Positions 12,443-22,929 of a stretch of 64,000 nt of DNA are shown here, piece by piece; within the stretch, counting starts at the first letter, position 1, and every line of letters starts with the position of its first letter. The DNA lies in NCBI GenBank assembly GCA_020080175.1, contig JAGHQL010000003.1:124001-188000 (forward strand). The letters are read 5' to 3'. The notes beneath the pieces were generated by a model that ran no database searches, had not been told where the DNA came from, and saw only the letters and a list, made by a program, of their open reading frames with translations. This stretch comes from Glutinoglossum americanum. Lineage: Eukaryota > Ascomycota > Geoglossomycetes > Geoglossales > Geoglossaceae. Both the position numbers and the translations under genes were made by a program.

Positions 12443-12655
12443 TATATTTCGGCCCGTAGAGAAAGGATCTGTCTAGCAACGGCTGAGGTAGAATTGGTTT
12501 CGATGAGGTCGAGATACCAACTGCGCGGCAATGCGCTAGCCGTAAATGGACAGCTTCCAAGGTGTGGACCGTGTTGTCGGCAAGGACATGCAACTTCTAC
12601 AGTGTCGCGCCCACTATATATCTCTGCTCCTGAAGACCCAACATGACAGTATGAT
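12443..12655. promoter_or_regulatory. Divergent promoter, VPS16 / AAA-like gene
   Basis: The 213 bp between two start codons that point away from each other must hold both promoters and leaders. No specific element was identified. Confidence 0.6.
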
Positions 12656-14099
12656 ATGGAGGGACAGTCCTTTCTCGAGAAGGTGCACTCCCTTAGTGAT
12701 TTGGAACTAGCAGCTTTATTATGTCTGGTCGAAAATCAGCATTGCATCATCAAGACCGAAGAAGACTGTCTTGAACTTCTTGTACAGGAGTTGCAACTGG
12801 TACGAATCACATTTCGTTGAATTCTGCAGTAGTACTAATGTTCACGAGGTCGCTTTTAATGTCTTTGGATTGTCCAACGTTGTCTTGACGTGCTCTGAGA
12901 GCACTACGCTGGACGATTTCGGGAATGCTATCCTCATTGAGGAACAAAGCTCTACGTACTCTGCTCCCCACCCAAGTTCACCTGGAACACATGAGGTTTT
13001 ACTCCTCCTAACTACGGATATTCTATTAACAAAACTCTCTAATGTGTCTCAAAGGGCTACGACTCGTATTTTTCATCAAGACCACCAGGTCCCCAGCTTC
13101 ACACTACTCCTCATCCGCTCTCAGAAGGGCTTACAGACAACCGAAAGATTAGTAATATTATCATTGCCAAAAATCTGAACCTGGCTTGTGCTCAAGTCCA
13201 GATACAAGCGCTTGAGGCAAATATGCCCCCGCTTTCGGTGATATGCTCGGCGCTTACAGTAGTGATGATAGCTCGTGAGGAAAAAACGGTTTTTCACCCG
13301 GACAGCGGTTCATGTCGCACCGAAACGCTTCCTGTTGATTTCTCTATTGTCCGATGGCGGATTAGACTCTGGGCTTGTACCTCATTTGGTAAACGCTGTT
13401 TAACTAGGAAACAGTGTGGGGTTCGCTGACGGTGTACAGAATGACCATTTCTTTATTTCACACTACCATTCCTCTTCAGACGGTTTTCCGAATATTGGTG
13501 AGGCTAGCGGGATTGCTGGGAGCGATGACGACTCAATGTCATCGGTCGTGAGGAGAACTCCAGTTGAAGATCTTAAGGGACAGCTCAGCGAACCACTCAT
13601 TTCTATGCAGGTAAATTCGGGACCCGTATATAAACCGTTCGTGCGGTGTAACCTTATATCAAACCTAGGATATTGACCACATCGCATCTCTAAGCCAAAG
13701 CGTTGCTTATAGTACCGAAGTCAAAAGCTATGTCCAACATATTGTCACATTTCTCAGGCTTCACCGGGCCGTGGCTGGGGGCGTGTCAGCTCGGGCAACC
13801 CAACACTTCGACGCATTGGTCAGGTTCGTATAATAACTGATTCCCCAGTTTCATCTAGTCATTCTTACTGACGGCACAGATGTTTGGCGCCTCTGCACTC
13901 ACTCACTTACGTCACCCCTTCCCTAGTAGCTTTGGCCGCAAGGAAAGTGTATCCGCATCGGATAACCGTTGCCACCCCTGAAAATGAGAGGAGCATGCAG
14001 TGGGGCAGCGATCGCAACACCGTTGCAGCCATGTTGGAGGGGGTCACCCCAGACTTGATTATTGACGAGGTCCTAAGCATGGTGGAAGTTCCTCTCTAG
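12656..14099 (+). CDS. Magnesium-chelatase-like AAA protein (fungal family)
   Basis: Predicted 371 residues from seven exons: 12656-12799, 12849-12995, 13055-13216, 13272-13388, 13440-13610, 13669-13823 and 13880-14099. It resembles fungal proteins annotated as magnesium chelatase ChlI/ChlD-like: DLELAALLCLVENQHCII near the start, CSESTTLDDFGNAILIEE, then FTRTAVHVAPKRF, DHFFISHYHS and a C-terminal lid-like helical part. Fungi make no chlorophyll, so the name reflects fold only. I see no Walker A motif (GxxxxGKS/T), so it may not hydrolyse ATP. The intron at 13217-13271 appears to use a GC donor; using it restores the family motif LELVRKKRFFTRTAVH. The exon 2/3 junction has a weak donor and is less certain. 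Confidence 0.8.
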
Positions 14100-14622
14100 G
14101 TCGAGATATTCATATTCGGTGTGGGCTCACACGCTCCTAATAGCTTAGCGGCATGGAGCTACTAGGCTTTATGGATGGCATCCGCCGGGCGCGGTTAGGC
14201 TGGAACCGCTTGCCAACAACCATAGACTAGACTGTGTTCTTCAATGACACGGCCGATCTGTTTCGCATTACACCGAAATGGCTTCTAGAAGCGGAGGAAA
14301 TCGGCATGGTTTCAAAAAACAAGCGAGGAACAGGAGCTTTAGAGGATGGCCATTTCATATTCGCAATTACTCATACAACGGAAGCGACATGCCAGTTCTT
14401 CCTAGCTGCAGCCTCGACATACACGTCCAACCTGGGTGGTTTCTGGTGGTTCATATAAGCACACGTTTTTGTGGAGAAACCTACCGGAAGGTACTAAGAA
14501 GAAGCATATGCAGAGTAATACAGCAATCCTCCGTACCTTCACATAACCCCCGAGCGCCGTGCTAGAATCGAGAGATTCTTAACCCAGCACTGGAGGAACT
14601 AGCAAGCTAGTGAGTACTGCTT
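14100..14622. other. Convergent intergenic region
   Basis: Lies between two 3' ends. Overlapping plus-strand ORFs at 14234-14565 show no family resemblance and no coding signature that I trust. Confidence 0.5.
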
Positions 14623-15626
14623 TCAGAAAACCCCGGCCCTCCTCATAACGCCCTCAAAGTCCTCCCTCCCCACCCCCCTTGAAACACTTGCCCCCCCATT
14701 CGCCTCGAGAATCATATCCCTCAAGACCTCCTCCCCAACATCTTCCTTCAACTCCCTCGCTACGCGTCTCAAATGCGCCATAGTAATAGGCCCCTCATTA
14801 TCCCCATTTGTAAATAACCGAAACGCAGCATCGATGGCCTCCTCGATAGCCTTGGGCGTCGTGGTTCGAGCGCGGAGTTTGAGCGCGCAGACTGTTAGGA
14901 AGGAGGGATATGTCGCGAAGCCTGTGTTTGTGGGGTCGAGGGAGGTGAGGATGGTACGGAGTTCGGCCGCAGAGGTTGGTGGGAGAGAGAGAGCGCTGCA
15001 GGGTTTGTCATGTGGGTAATGGTTAGTGTTTTGTTCTCGTTCGTTGGTTGGTGTTTCAGTACTCGCCCGCGAACTCCCCCCCACCATCTCGAGAGCGGGA
15101 AAGAAACAGACCACACACGGGAATAGAACCAAAGAAACGCAACGCAAAAAATAAATAAAAAATAAGGCTCGACGGAGTCACATACATCACACTACATAAG
15201 ACAAGATAAATTAAGAGAGGGCGCGTAACGAAAGGAAATAATAGTAAGAGCAATGCGGTCCGTACATCATCGCCCTCCTCACATCCTCAACGGGGATGAC
15301 GTCCTCCTTCCCCCCCGCAAACCCTTCGTCCTTGACGGCGAAGAGTCGAAACGCTTCCTTAATGTCCGCCTCCTCCGCGGCGGAAACGTCGTTTTCGCGC
15401 GCGAGTCGGGAAGTGCGCTTGGAGCCAACGGCAGGTTGCCTGCTCGACGAGGAGGCCTGCTGCTGCTGCTGGGCGCGTCTCCCGCCGCCTCGGGCCTTCT
15501 TGGGTTCGTAGTGAGCGAGCGAGCGGGAGATGTATTCGAGCGTGAGGTTTGTACATGTAGTTGCGGGTTGGAAACCGCGAGAGGAGACCGGGCACATTTT
15601 CCTTTTGGGCTGGTTCTACGTACCAT
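14623..15626 (-). CDS. Degenerate EF-hand (calmodulin/centrin-like) protein
   Basis: Predicted about 202 residues if exon 1 is only the ATG at 15626-15624, followed by 15498-15266 and 14995-14623. A Gln/Ser-rich N-terminus leads into four EF-hand-like units: EEADIKEAFRLF, LDPTNTGFATYPSFL, EAIDAAFRLFTNGDNEGPI and MILEANGGASVSRG. The loops lack several calcium ligands, including the acidic residue at position 12 of the second loop, so calcium binding is doubtful. The start is the uncertain part: ATG at 15626 is followed at once by GTACGT, a good donor, giving MKARGGGRR, close to how I recall relatives beginning. The alternative is the ATG at 15597, giving a 234-residue protein without that splice. 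The second intron (270 bp) is long for this window. The cellular role is unknown. Confidence 0.72.
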
Positions 15627-16317
15627 GGTAGTATATGTAGTGGATGCTTAGGCCGCGGCCCTACGGAATTTCTACTATTTTCCCGGCGGAATTTCCTCCC
15701 TTCCCTCCACTTTGTTGCTGGCTCTTTGTTGTTTGGCGATAGGACATCGGCAAGCGTGGTTTCGCTGGCTCCGCTCATGATCGAGGAGCGCTGCTTTAGA
15801 CTCACGCCGCCTGGCAGGAAACATTTACACGCGCCTGCACTTCAGGAGTCTTGCGTCGCTGTCGCACCCCGCAATTAATAGTAATAAAATAAGGAAATAG
15901 TAAAATAACAACAATAATAGGATTCTGCCGGGAAAGGGAAGATAAAGGCAGAAATGCCACCGCACGAACCGTCCGCGCCGTGGGTATTTTCGAAGTCACA
16001 CAGCGATAACAGTGTTGCCCAAGCGCTAATTCGCAGGTTACTTGGTGCCCGTACTCGCGGGCATTAAGTGTTGAGTGCCAGGGCGCTAGCCCGCAGCGCC
16101 AAAACCAACCTTGATTGCCTGTGGCCTCCATCTACAACCTACAATGCCGTGCGATACAAGTTAAAATGCTAGAATATATAGTGCGTTACCGTTGCGTCAA
16201 CGGCTTGCTCTGTACTTGCACCGATCTCTCCCGCGATGGAACCGGCGAGATCCTCAAGACGAAAGCTCTGAGCCTTTTTGCATGGAAAAACTCAGCGTTT
16301 ACAGGATACTCGGAGGT
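15627..16317. other. Intergenic, upstream of EF-hand gene
   Basis: No convincing gene. The region includes an A-rich stretch near 15880-15925. It probably contains the EF-hand gene promoter. Confidence 0.5.
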
Positions 16318-16767
16318 TTAGGGTCGGCGTTGCAATTGGCTCGGGCCTTCCCCACGCCACCTGCACCTTGTGCATCCCGTGGACCCTCCGCGCTTCCAGA
16401 AGGCTGATCGGTCAACTGCATAGGCCCAACCGTGGACCCCTTTAGGCGCCACCGTCCTCCTTTTCTGCACTAGACCCGCCAGCCACACCCGTTCCCAACC
16501 AAGAATCCGGCCCTCAGAGAACAGCACACGGATCATGCCGCCGCCAAATTTGGGAAATCGGTGATGGGTGGCCAGATCGAGTGACCGTGGGTGGTCATGG
16601 CTATACCACCAGATCTGCGATTCGCCTCCGCAGTCCCAATTATAGACGTGCAATGTTATCGCGTCCTTGATTGGCGCACGTACCATCGACATGGTACGAG
16701 CATCAACAACATGCCAGCTCCCCCGTGGCGTTCGACTTTCTAAATTAGAGTCTACTGAGAAATACAT
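16318..16767 (-). CDS. Orphan hypothetical protein, 149 residues
   Basis: Single open frame with an ATG at 16767. The translation is Trp- and aromatic-rich in the middle (ITLHVYNWDCGGESQIWWY, then HDHPRSLDLATHHRFPKFG), a texture seen in secreted lectin-like beta folds. There is no signal peptide and no family I can name; a faint ricin-B-like QIWW feel is not enough for a call. The C-terminal third is Arg/Gly-rich and may be a frame artefact or a missed splice. A perfect 8-bp inverted repeat sits inside it (16679-16698). It may be a young or lineage-specific gene, or not a gene at all. Confidence 0.35.
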   Translation of the reverse strand: MYFSVDSNLESRTPRGSWHVVDARTMSMVRAPIKDAITLHVYNWDCGGESQIWWYSHDHPRSLDLATHHRFPKFGGGMIRVLFSEGRILGWERVWLAGLVQKRRTVAPKGVHGWAYAVDRSAFWKRGGSTGCTRCRWRGEGPSQLQRRP

Positions 16768-17051
16768 AAATCTCCAATGGTTCCTCCCCCAATGTTTTCT
16801 GGAGGGACACCCTTGGGTCGCCGAGTATATCTATCAGCTATACCCCGATATAATCCCCCTCCTCCTCCCGTCTTCCCCACTCTCCCCGCTAGTTCGTTTT
16901 GCGTGGGAAAAAGAGCGTTGCCGGATACGTGAGGCATAAGCTTCGGACTTTATAGGGCCTTAGCAGAGGATTTGCGTACGTGTACACTCTCATCCGTCTC
17001 GCCTAGCATGGTGTTTGTTGTTACCCTAACGAGTTGTAGTTCGTCTTCAGG

Positions 17052-17276
17052 ATGGAGTTGGACCTCGAAGTAAAGCAGCAACGGCACGTGTCCGCAAACA
17101 CGTCCACGTCTAGGTCTACGGCCGCGACCACAGCCTCGCGTCTCAACCCCGTGGGTCCTCTAAAACGGGCTTTCAAATCTGTTAGCCGGTTCTTGTGTGC
17201 AGGAAACTCATTAGAATACCGAGGTGATACTGAGCTGGTGGAGGATGATGTCGTCTGGAAGGACTGCGGCTGGTAA
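17052..17276 (+). CDS. Small orphan protein, 74 residues
   Basis: Complete ATG-to-stop frame with balanced composition. A Ser/Thr/Ala-rich N-terminus is followed by a basic, possibly amphipathic segment (PLKRAFKSVSRFLCAGN) and an acidic end (LVEDDVVWKDCGW). A longer antisense ORF (17021-17494) overlaps it; the plus frame looks more protein-like to me. No family recognised and no signal peptide. Confidence 0.35.
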   Translation: MELDLEVKQQRHVSANTSTSRSTAATTASRLNPVGPLKRAFKSVSRFLCAGNSLEYRGDTELVEDDVVWKDCGW

Positions 17277-17887
17277 ATAAAGACATCGATTGGACCGAGG
17301 GAGGGAACAAGGTATAGGGAACAACAGAACGACGGAATGACGAAAACGACGGAACGTACATACCATGTTCGATAACCCGCAAAGAGACGCCGCACCGACC
17401 GGGTGGAGGGACAACCCAGGTTTAGGGGAGGGAGAGAGGCATACATGACGAAAGGGAAGCCTTCTGACCTGACTTGGTTGGAGTCTATTCCCATGTCGAA
17501 GATTCCATGCTATAGGACCATGGACATGGTTCATTTTCAGTATATATTTTGATACCATCTCGAGTCAAATCTAGACCATGTTCGATTCACCTAATATTGC
17601 TTCAAACCAACCTCTAGAACGTCCGACTTGATGAAATTATATAAAAGGAGAAAGAATAATCCAGCCACGAAGGGTATCTGGTGGGTATCCCTGTCTTGAA
17701 CAGCGACGACAGCAGGTTTACAATAGGTCTTGGAGATGCCAGCGATGCATAAAAAGCAATTGCAAGGGAAATTATGCCGGGAAGCAGAATACACAGAAGG
17801 GTATGTTAAAAAGAAGCCCGAGCAGGGATTTGTCGGTCTGCCGCGTGCGCGTATACTATTTCCTTGCTCTTTTGTGGCCTGTCCCTA
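17277..17887. other. Intergenic region
   Basis: Nothing recognised apart from short antisense ORFs; it should include the 3' UTR of the Sec14-like gene. Confidence 0.45.
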
Positions 17888-19252
17888 CTATGGCTGAACC
17901 TTTAACGTCTCGATTGCAGGAATGACCTCTGGGACCTTTTCGTCATCTACCGGTACAGGGGTAACCTGCTGACCTGCCTCCTCTTCGCTCAAGCCCTTGT
18001 CGTTTCCACCTCTCAAGTACCCTTCATATTCTCCAACTCTTTTCCCACCCTTGACCCAGCGTTCTCTACACTCAGCTCGTCTCTCTTCCGCTAGCTTAAT
18101 GAGCGCGGGCCAGTAGATGGAGTGGTCGTACTCGAACTCGACATCGCCACCAAAGCCCGAAAGGAGATGCTGAGGGGGTACGTGCTGACGTAGGTCCTGA
18201 TTGAATTTCAACTTCTCACGGGTTAGGGGGTCAATAAAAGGTGTAATAATCTTGAAGAATCCCCAAACTGCCCAAGGGACTATCAGAATGGTTTGTTAGA
18301 TCATATGGTTCAATAACGAACATTAGAGGCGGCGAGATGTAAACCTACCATTAATAACCAACGCCCTACCCAATCTCTCCGGATAATGTGTTTGCAGAAT
18401 ACTTAACGCCTGTCTTCCTTGAGCAACATTTGGATTGCTTCCGCCACTTGACTCCGTGAAATTGACTAGCAAACTTAAGGTCTCTTGGCCCGGTAACATG
18501 AGATCGATGACCCGGTCTAGCATAAACACAAGATGCTGGATTTGCTTGGGGCTGCGTTGCGTGTTCTGTTTCGAAGGGCTGAGATACAAGCATGGCCTGG
18601 ATGCATTATCATAACCCAAAATCACTTGCTTCCCGGTTTCGTTTTCAGGGGAAATATAATCGGGAGTAGCCGTATCCGCTCCGTATTCCCGACGCCATGT
18701 AAGTGTCCCAAGCAATCGCTTTTGAGCTTCAGTGGTGTTCCACTTGACGGCCCGAAGGTACCTGAGAAGACACTCGCGGGTGAGCCACATTCGCTCTTCG
18801 TCGGCAATGGGTTCGGTGGGAGCATTTTTTGCGGAGGTCGTAGGCACCGAGGTCCAGGCGGAGACAGCAGATAAAAGAAATGTATATTTTGCTTCTTGGT
18901 CGGCCGTGAGGGGAGCACGTTCACCAGGTTGAGAGGCGGGGAGAGGTGACGTGAATGGAGTTTTCACAGGTGCTTGGGGACCCTGTTCGGCAGTTACAGG
19001 ACCGGGGACACTGGGGACGGGATCGACGGCATCAACAGCGTTGGCTGTTGATGGTGGAGGAGCAACGGTGTTGATTTCGACAGCAGCTGCAGTCGGAGAT
19101 GCACCGGAATTTTCGGCTGTTGATGTGGTCTCTGCTTCGGCAGGAATGTTCTCTGCCGGCACAGATGGTTCACTGGCATTTGCAGGCAGGTCAACCTTCT
19201 CTATGTTATTAGTTTGAGCATCGGCCACCACCGGATCAGTCGGGTTGGACAT
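17888..19252 (-). CDS. Sec14/CRAL-TRIO lipid transfer protein (PDR16-like)
   Basis: Predicted 431 residues from two exons (19252-18349 and 18279-17888). An Ala/Pro/Glu-rich disordered N-terminus of about 110 residues precedes the CRAL-TRIO N helix bundle (ECLLRYLRAVKWNTTEAQKR) and the lipid-binding domain (GRQALSILQTHYPERLGRAL, then WGFFKIITPFIDPLTREKL). The last part contains SGFGGDVEFEYDHSIYWP. Such proteins exchange phosphatidylinositol with a second lipid at Golgi, ER or lipid-droplet membranes. The pattern is closest to Sfh3/Pdr16-type members, but the exact orthology is not provable here. The 69-bp intron falls inside the lipid-binding domain. The gene diverges from POL12 over 299 bp. 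Confidence 0.88.
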
Positions 19253-19551
19253 GTTGACAGGGCTTCAGTATCGTGCGCACCGATGCAAGGTTTACAAAGA
19301 ATCTAGTGATGATCAGCAACGGACGGTCCAGAGGATGAGAAGCTGAGCGGTGTGTTGACGAGTTGTCCGGGAGAAGTTTTGGGCTGAGTAGCTCTATCAC
19401 GTGATTAGATGATTTTATTCCACTTCCGATTGATTGATTGGTCCCCCGGTGTCGCGTCGTCGCGTCCTCGTCGCGTCTTCCCCATTTCTCCCTCATCACT
19501 GGTCTGCCGTTCCAAACCTCCATCCGCAACCGACATTTTTGGAATATCAAA
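19253..19551. promoter_or_regulatory. Divergent promoter, Sec14-like / POL12
   Basis: Short 299-bp spacer between two outward-facing starts. It contains TCGCGTC-type repeats near 19451-19480; as POL12 is an S-phase gene, an MluI-box-like site (ACGCGT) might be expected, but I do not see an exact copy. Confidence 0.5.
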
Positions 19552-21768
19552 ATGGAAGATCCATCGATAGTAGAGGAACTACATGTTCATTTTGCGCTTC
19601 CCCCATCGACTGAGCTCCCGCCAGACATCCTTGGTGAGCTCTGCTCGATTCTGCGTTTACATTCCATCTCCCCACAAGAGCTCTTCTACAAATGGGAGTC
19701 CTACTGTCTGAAGATGGGCTCAGAGGAGACAAGGCTGGACTTGGAGACGGCAAAGGCGTTCAAGAAAGACCTTCAAGAAATTTTAGAGAGAGAAACACGC
19801 TCAAAGGCTCACGCGCGGGGCGCCGACAAGAGATCTACGCTCGGAGCAACTCCGCGGAGTGTTTCGAACAACAGCGACGTCTTTGGAATGTAAGCGCCAT
19901 GGCGACAGAGTCCTCAAGTAGATGGCTAAACACTGACGGTGACCTAGGCTTGATGGTCTAGTACCCAATACTCCACGGCCTGGAACAAAAAGTTGGGGGG
20001 CCGGCAGCACAAGCAAACGAGGAGCTATATTCGAGACTCCAACGACATCAAGGAGCCACAGAGGCCAGGCTACAAGCTCGCCGGCCGAGTTTAGGACGCC
20101 CAATCTTCCGCGAGAGAATGGACCGACAGTTGGACAGTATGTTTCCGTTACAGGCCAACTCTACACTATACGTTAACAAACCCTTATAGGTCCACCCCAT
20201 TTGCCGATCGCCCTAATGCTGGCCAGACGGTTGAATCGCTGAATTCACACCTCTCAGTGCCAGACCCTCCCCTTGCGCCATCACCAGATTCCCGTGTCAA
20301 ATTGACGGCCAATACAGATGTTAAGAAGTTTTCATATCGTCCAATGGCAATGCACCTCTCAGAAGCCTCGGAGGTTCTAGATGACCGCATTGATGAATTT
20401 CTTATTTTATGCCAGGCCTATCACTCACTCGAGGACACCGCCTTCGGCAACCCTGCTAGTCAAAGTACGAGCGAAATAGTTGCAGTTGGGCGAATAGCTT
20501 CTGATTCTTGGGAAGGAAAGCTAAATACGGCGTCGCTTGTTTTAGAGACATCCCGAAGGATGGGTGCAGGCTTACGAGTTCCATTAAGAGTAGACTCCCT
20601 CCCGTCATTCGAATTTTTCCCAGGTCAGATTGTTGCTCTCCGTGGGGTCAACGCCTCAGGAGAGTACTTTTCCGTAAAGGAAATCCTTAAATTTCCGCTC
20701 CTCCCTCCGGCAGCTACTCTTCCGCCAACTTTGGATCTATTTAACAAGTCCCTCTGCGGCGGGCCAGATGCTATGGAGGAAGATCAACCTCGTCCCCTCA
20801 ACATCCTCCTATCTGCGGGGCCTTACACAGCCGATGACAATCTCTCCTTTGAGCCCCTTCACGCAATATGTTCCCAAGCCTCCACCACATGCGCTGACGT
20901 TGTCATTCTTATCGGCCCCTTCTTGGATATAGAACACCCCCTCGTTGCATCTGGTGACTTTGATCTCCCCGAGGAGACATATATCGACCCTGATACGTCA
21001 TCCCTTACATCTGTTTTCCGCGCCCTAATTGCGGCGCCACTAGTGAGCCTTGCTAACGCCATCCCGAATGTCCATATAATCCTTATCCCCTCGGTTCGAG
21101 ATGCCATCAGCAAACACGTATCTTTTCCCCAGGAAAGAACCCCACGGAAAGATCTCGGCCTCCCTAAAGGGGCCAATTTCCTTTCAAATCCGGTTACAAT
21201 CTCGCTGAATGAGATCGTAATTGGGATCTCTGCCCAGGACATTCTCTACGAATTGCGTCGCGAGGAAGTCACTCGGGACCCAAAGGAGACGAACCCATTG
21301 GCGAGACAGCCTAGGCACCTCATCGAACAACGGCATTTCTTTCCGCTCTTCCCACCCGTAGCCAGGGAGCTTCTCCCAAAGACTGGCACCGGATCCCTCG
21401 CTACAGGTGCGATGTTAGATACTAGTTATATGAAACTGGGGGAATGGATAAACGTTAAGCCTGATGTTCTCATCACCCCGAGTGCCTTAGCGCCATTCGC
21501 AAAGGTGATAATTCCCAGATCCCTTTTGGTTACTTCACCATGTACCTGTTTCGGTCAAAACGAGATCACTGATATGAGCGCTCCTCTTTAGATAGTTGAA
21601 AGTGTGGTGGTAGTTAACCCCGGCTCCCTCTCGAAGAGAAAGGGGCCTGGGACATACGCACAACTAACAATCTTCCCAGCCAGCGTGTCCGAGGAGGAAA
21701 GAATAAGAGGGAAGCCGGTGGGACACAAAATCTACGAGCGGAGCAGGGTGGATGTCTTACGAATATAA
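19552..21768 (+). CDS. POL12: DNA polymerase alpha subunit B
   Basis: Accessory B subunit of DNA polymerase alpha-primase, needed to start DNA synthesis at origins and on the lagging strand. Predicted 672 residues from four exons: 19552-19889, 19948-20136, 20190-21504 and 21592-21768. The N-terminal helical domain (LPPSTELPPDILGELCSIL) is followed by a disordered linker, an OB-fold part (AVGRIASDSWEGKLNTASL, LRGVNASGEYFSVKEI) and the inactive phosphoesterase fold (LLSAGPYTADDNLSFEPL, VVILIGPFLDIEHP, HIILIPSVRDA). The last intron must be removed to give DVLITPSALAPFAKIVESV and VVVVNPGSLSKRKGPGTYA. All hallmark blocks are present and the length is normal. Confidence 0.95.
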
Positions 21769-22199
21769 ATCATAAGTGGGGCCATTCCTATATAACCTAA
21801 CTTGTCGACTTTTGTTTTATGGGCATGGGATTATGGTAATAGCGCGCTGCATCTGCATGGACACCCCGTCATTCGACCCTTTGGCCTTTCTGAGATCACA
21901 CACACGGCTACAGGCATTGGGGGAAAGAGGAATACTAGTACAAACCAACTGTTGGAAAGACCTGGAGTCTACCACGGAAACCGGCCCTTAAGAGGACGGG
22001 CTTTAACGCCTGGGCCCGCGTACCACGCACATCAAGCTTTGCGTCCTTCATCACCTATTGTCTTGTGTGGTGGAAACAAGTTGATAACTCCCAGGCTAAT
22101 CGAATTCCCTGCTTAAAATTACTGTCAAAAAAGCGAATGGTTAATATACATTTCCATCCGCAGCCAACTTCTTGCCTGCTCTTTCCCATCCCTAGTGCC
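21769..22199. other. Intergenic region
   Basis: Downstream of POL12. Overlapping ORFs in several frames, none convincing. Confidence 0.45.
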
Positions 22200-22382
22200 T
22201 CACCCACGAGCCCCACATTTGAGACACTCTGTCCCCGTCGGATCTCCTTGTCTCGTATTAGGCCTATCACAAGCTGGCCCAGTCCAAGGGATCCCGTGGT
22301 CGCGCAGGGGCCCACGGCAGGACATCAGCACGTGGTAGCTCGTGTGGCCGCAGGAATTATAGATGCGCTCGACGCGGCACAT
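22200..22382 (-). CDS. Small Cys-rich fungal protein, 60 residues
   Basis: ATG at 22382. The translation starts MCRVERIYNSCGHTSYHVLM and ends ECLKCGARG, with six cysteines and an early CGH signature. Fungal genomes hold many short unannotated proteins opening with MC-x-(8,10)-CGH; their role is unknown, and a small zinc-binding fold is plausible. No signal peptide. The gene could extend by splicing downstream. Confidence 0.5.
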   Translation of the reverse strand: MCRVERIYNSCGHTSYHVLMSCRGPLRDHGIPWTGPACDRPNTRQGDPTGTECLKCGARG

Positions 22383-22929
22383 CGCCGCTCAGATTGGGCG
22401 GGTGTAAATGAGTTCTAGTGATTGTTTAGCTAGTATATATATTTGTTCGTAGATGGGACTTTGCGTGCGTGTGTGTTCCCTCGAGAGTTAGTGTGGAAAT
22501 GCTCCCCCTAGGTTTTACCTGTGCTGTTATTGGTTATACAACTAAGGGGAAGGGACAAAACAGGGAGGGGGTTATGAATGCCTTGTAGATGTGCGGTTAT
22601 GTGAGTGAAGTGGGCAGTTAAACTCTACAGAGCAGGGAATAGGACAAGACGCCAGGATAAGAATGCACCTAAATGCCTCGCTATCATTTCGTTTGTCTCT
22701 GAGTCCTTACGGGGACTGCGTTTGATTGAATTCCTTTCCGAGAGTTAAACTTCTAGGAAAGAAGGGCCTGACTCCCCCAGTGGCACACGAATTTCGGTAG
22801 CCATTCCCAAAACACTCCAAAGGATGCCCAACCTGCGCCGAGACAGTGCAAAACACCAATCCTTAAGCCTTGCAATCGTGCGTTGCGATATCCATCACCG
22901 GCCCATGGCCCATATCATACCTGCCGCCA
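22383..22929. other. Intergenic region
   Basis: No gene recognised; it holds the presumptive 5' flank of the Cys-rich gene and the 3' UTR of APC13. Confidence 0.45.

Noticed and set aside
14234-14565. Two overlapping plus ORFs between convergent genes
   Set aside because: They lack family resemblance, and neither frame shows clear protein character.
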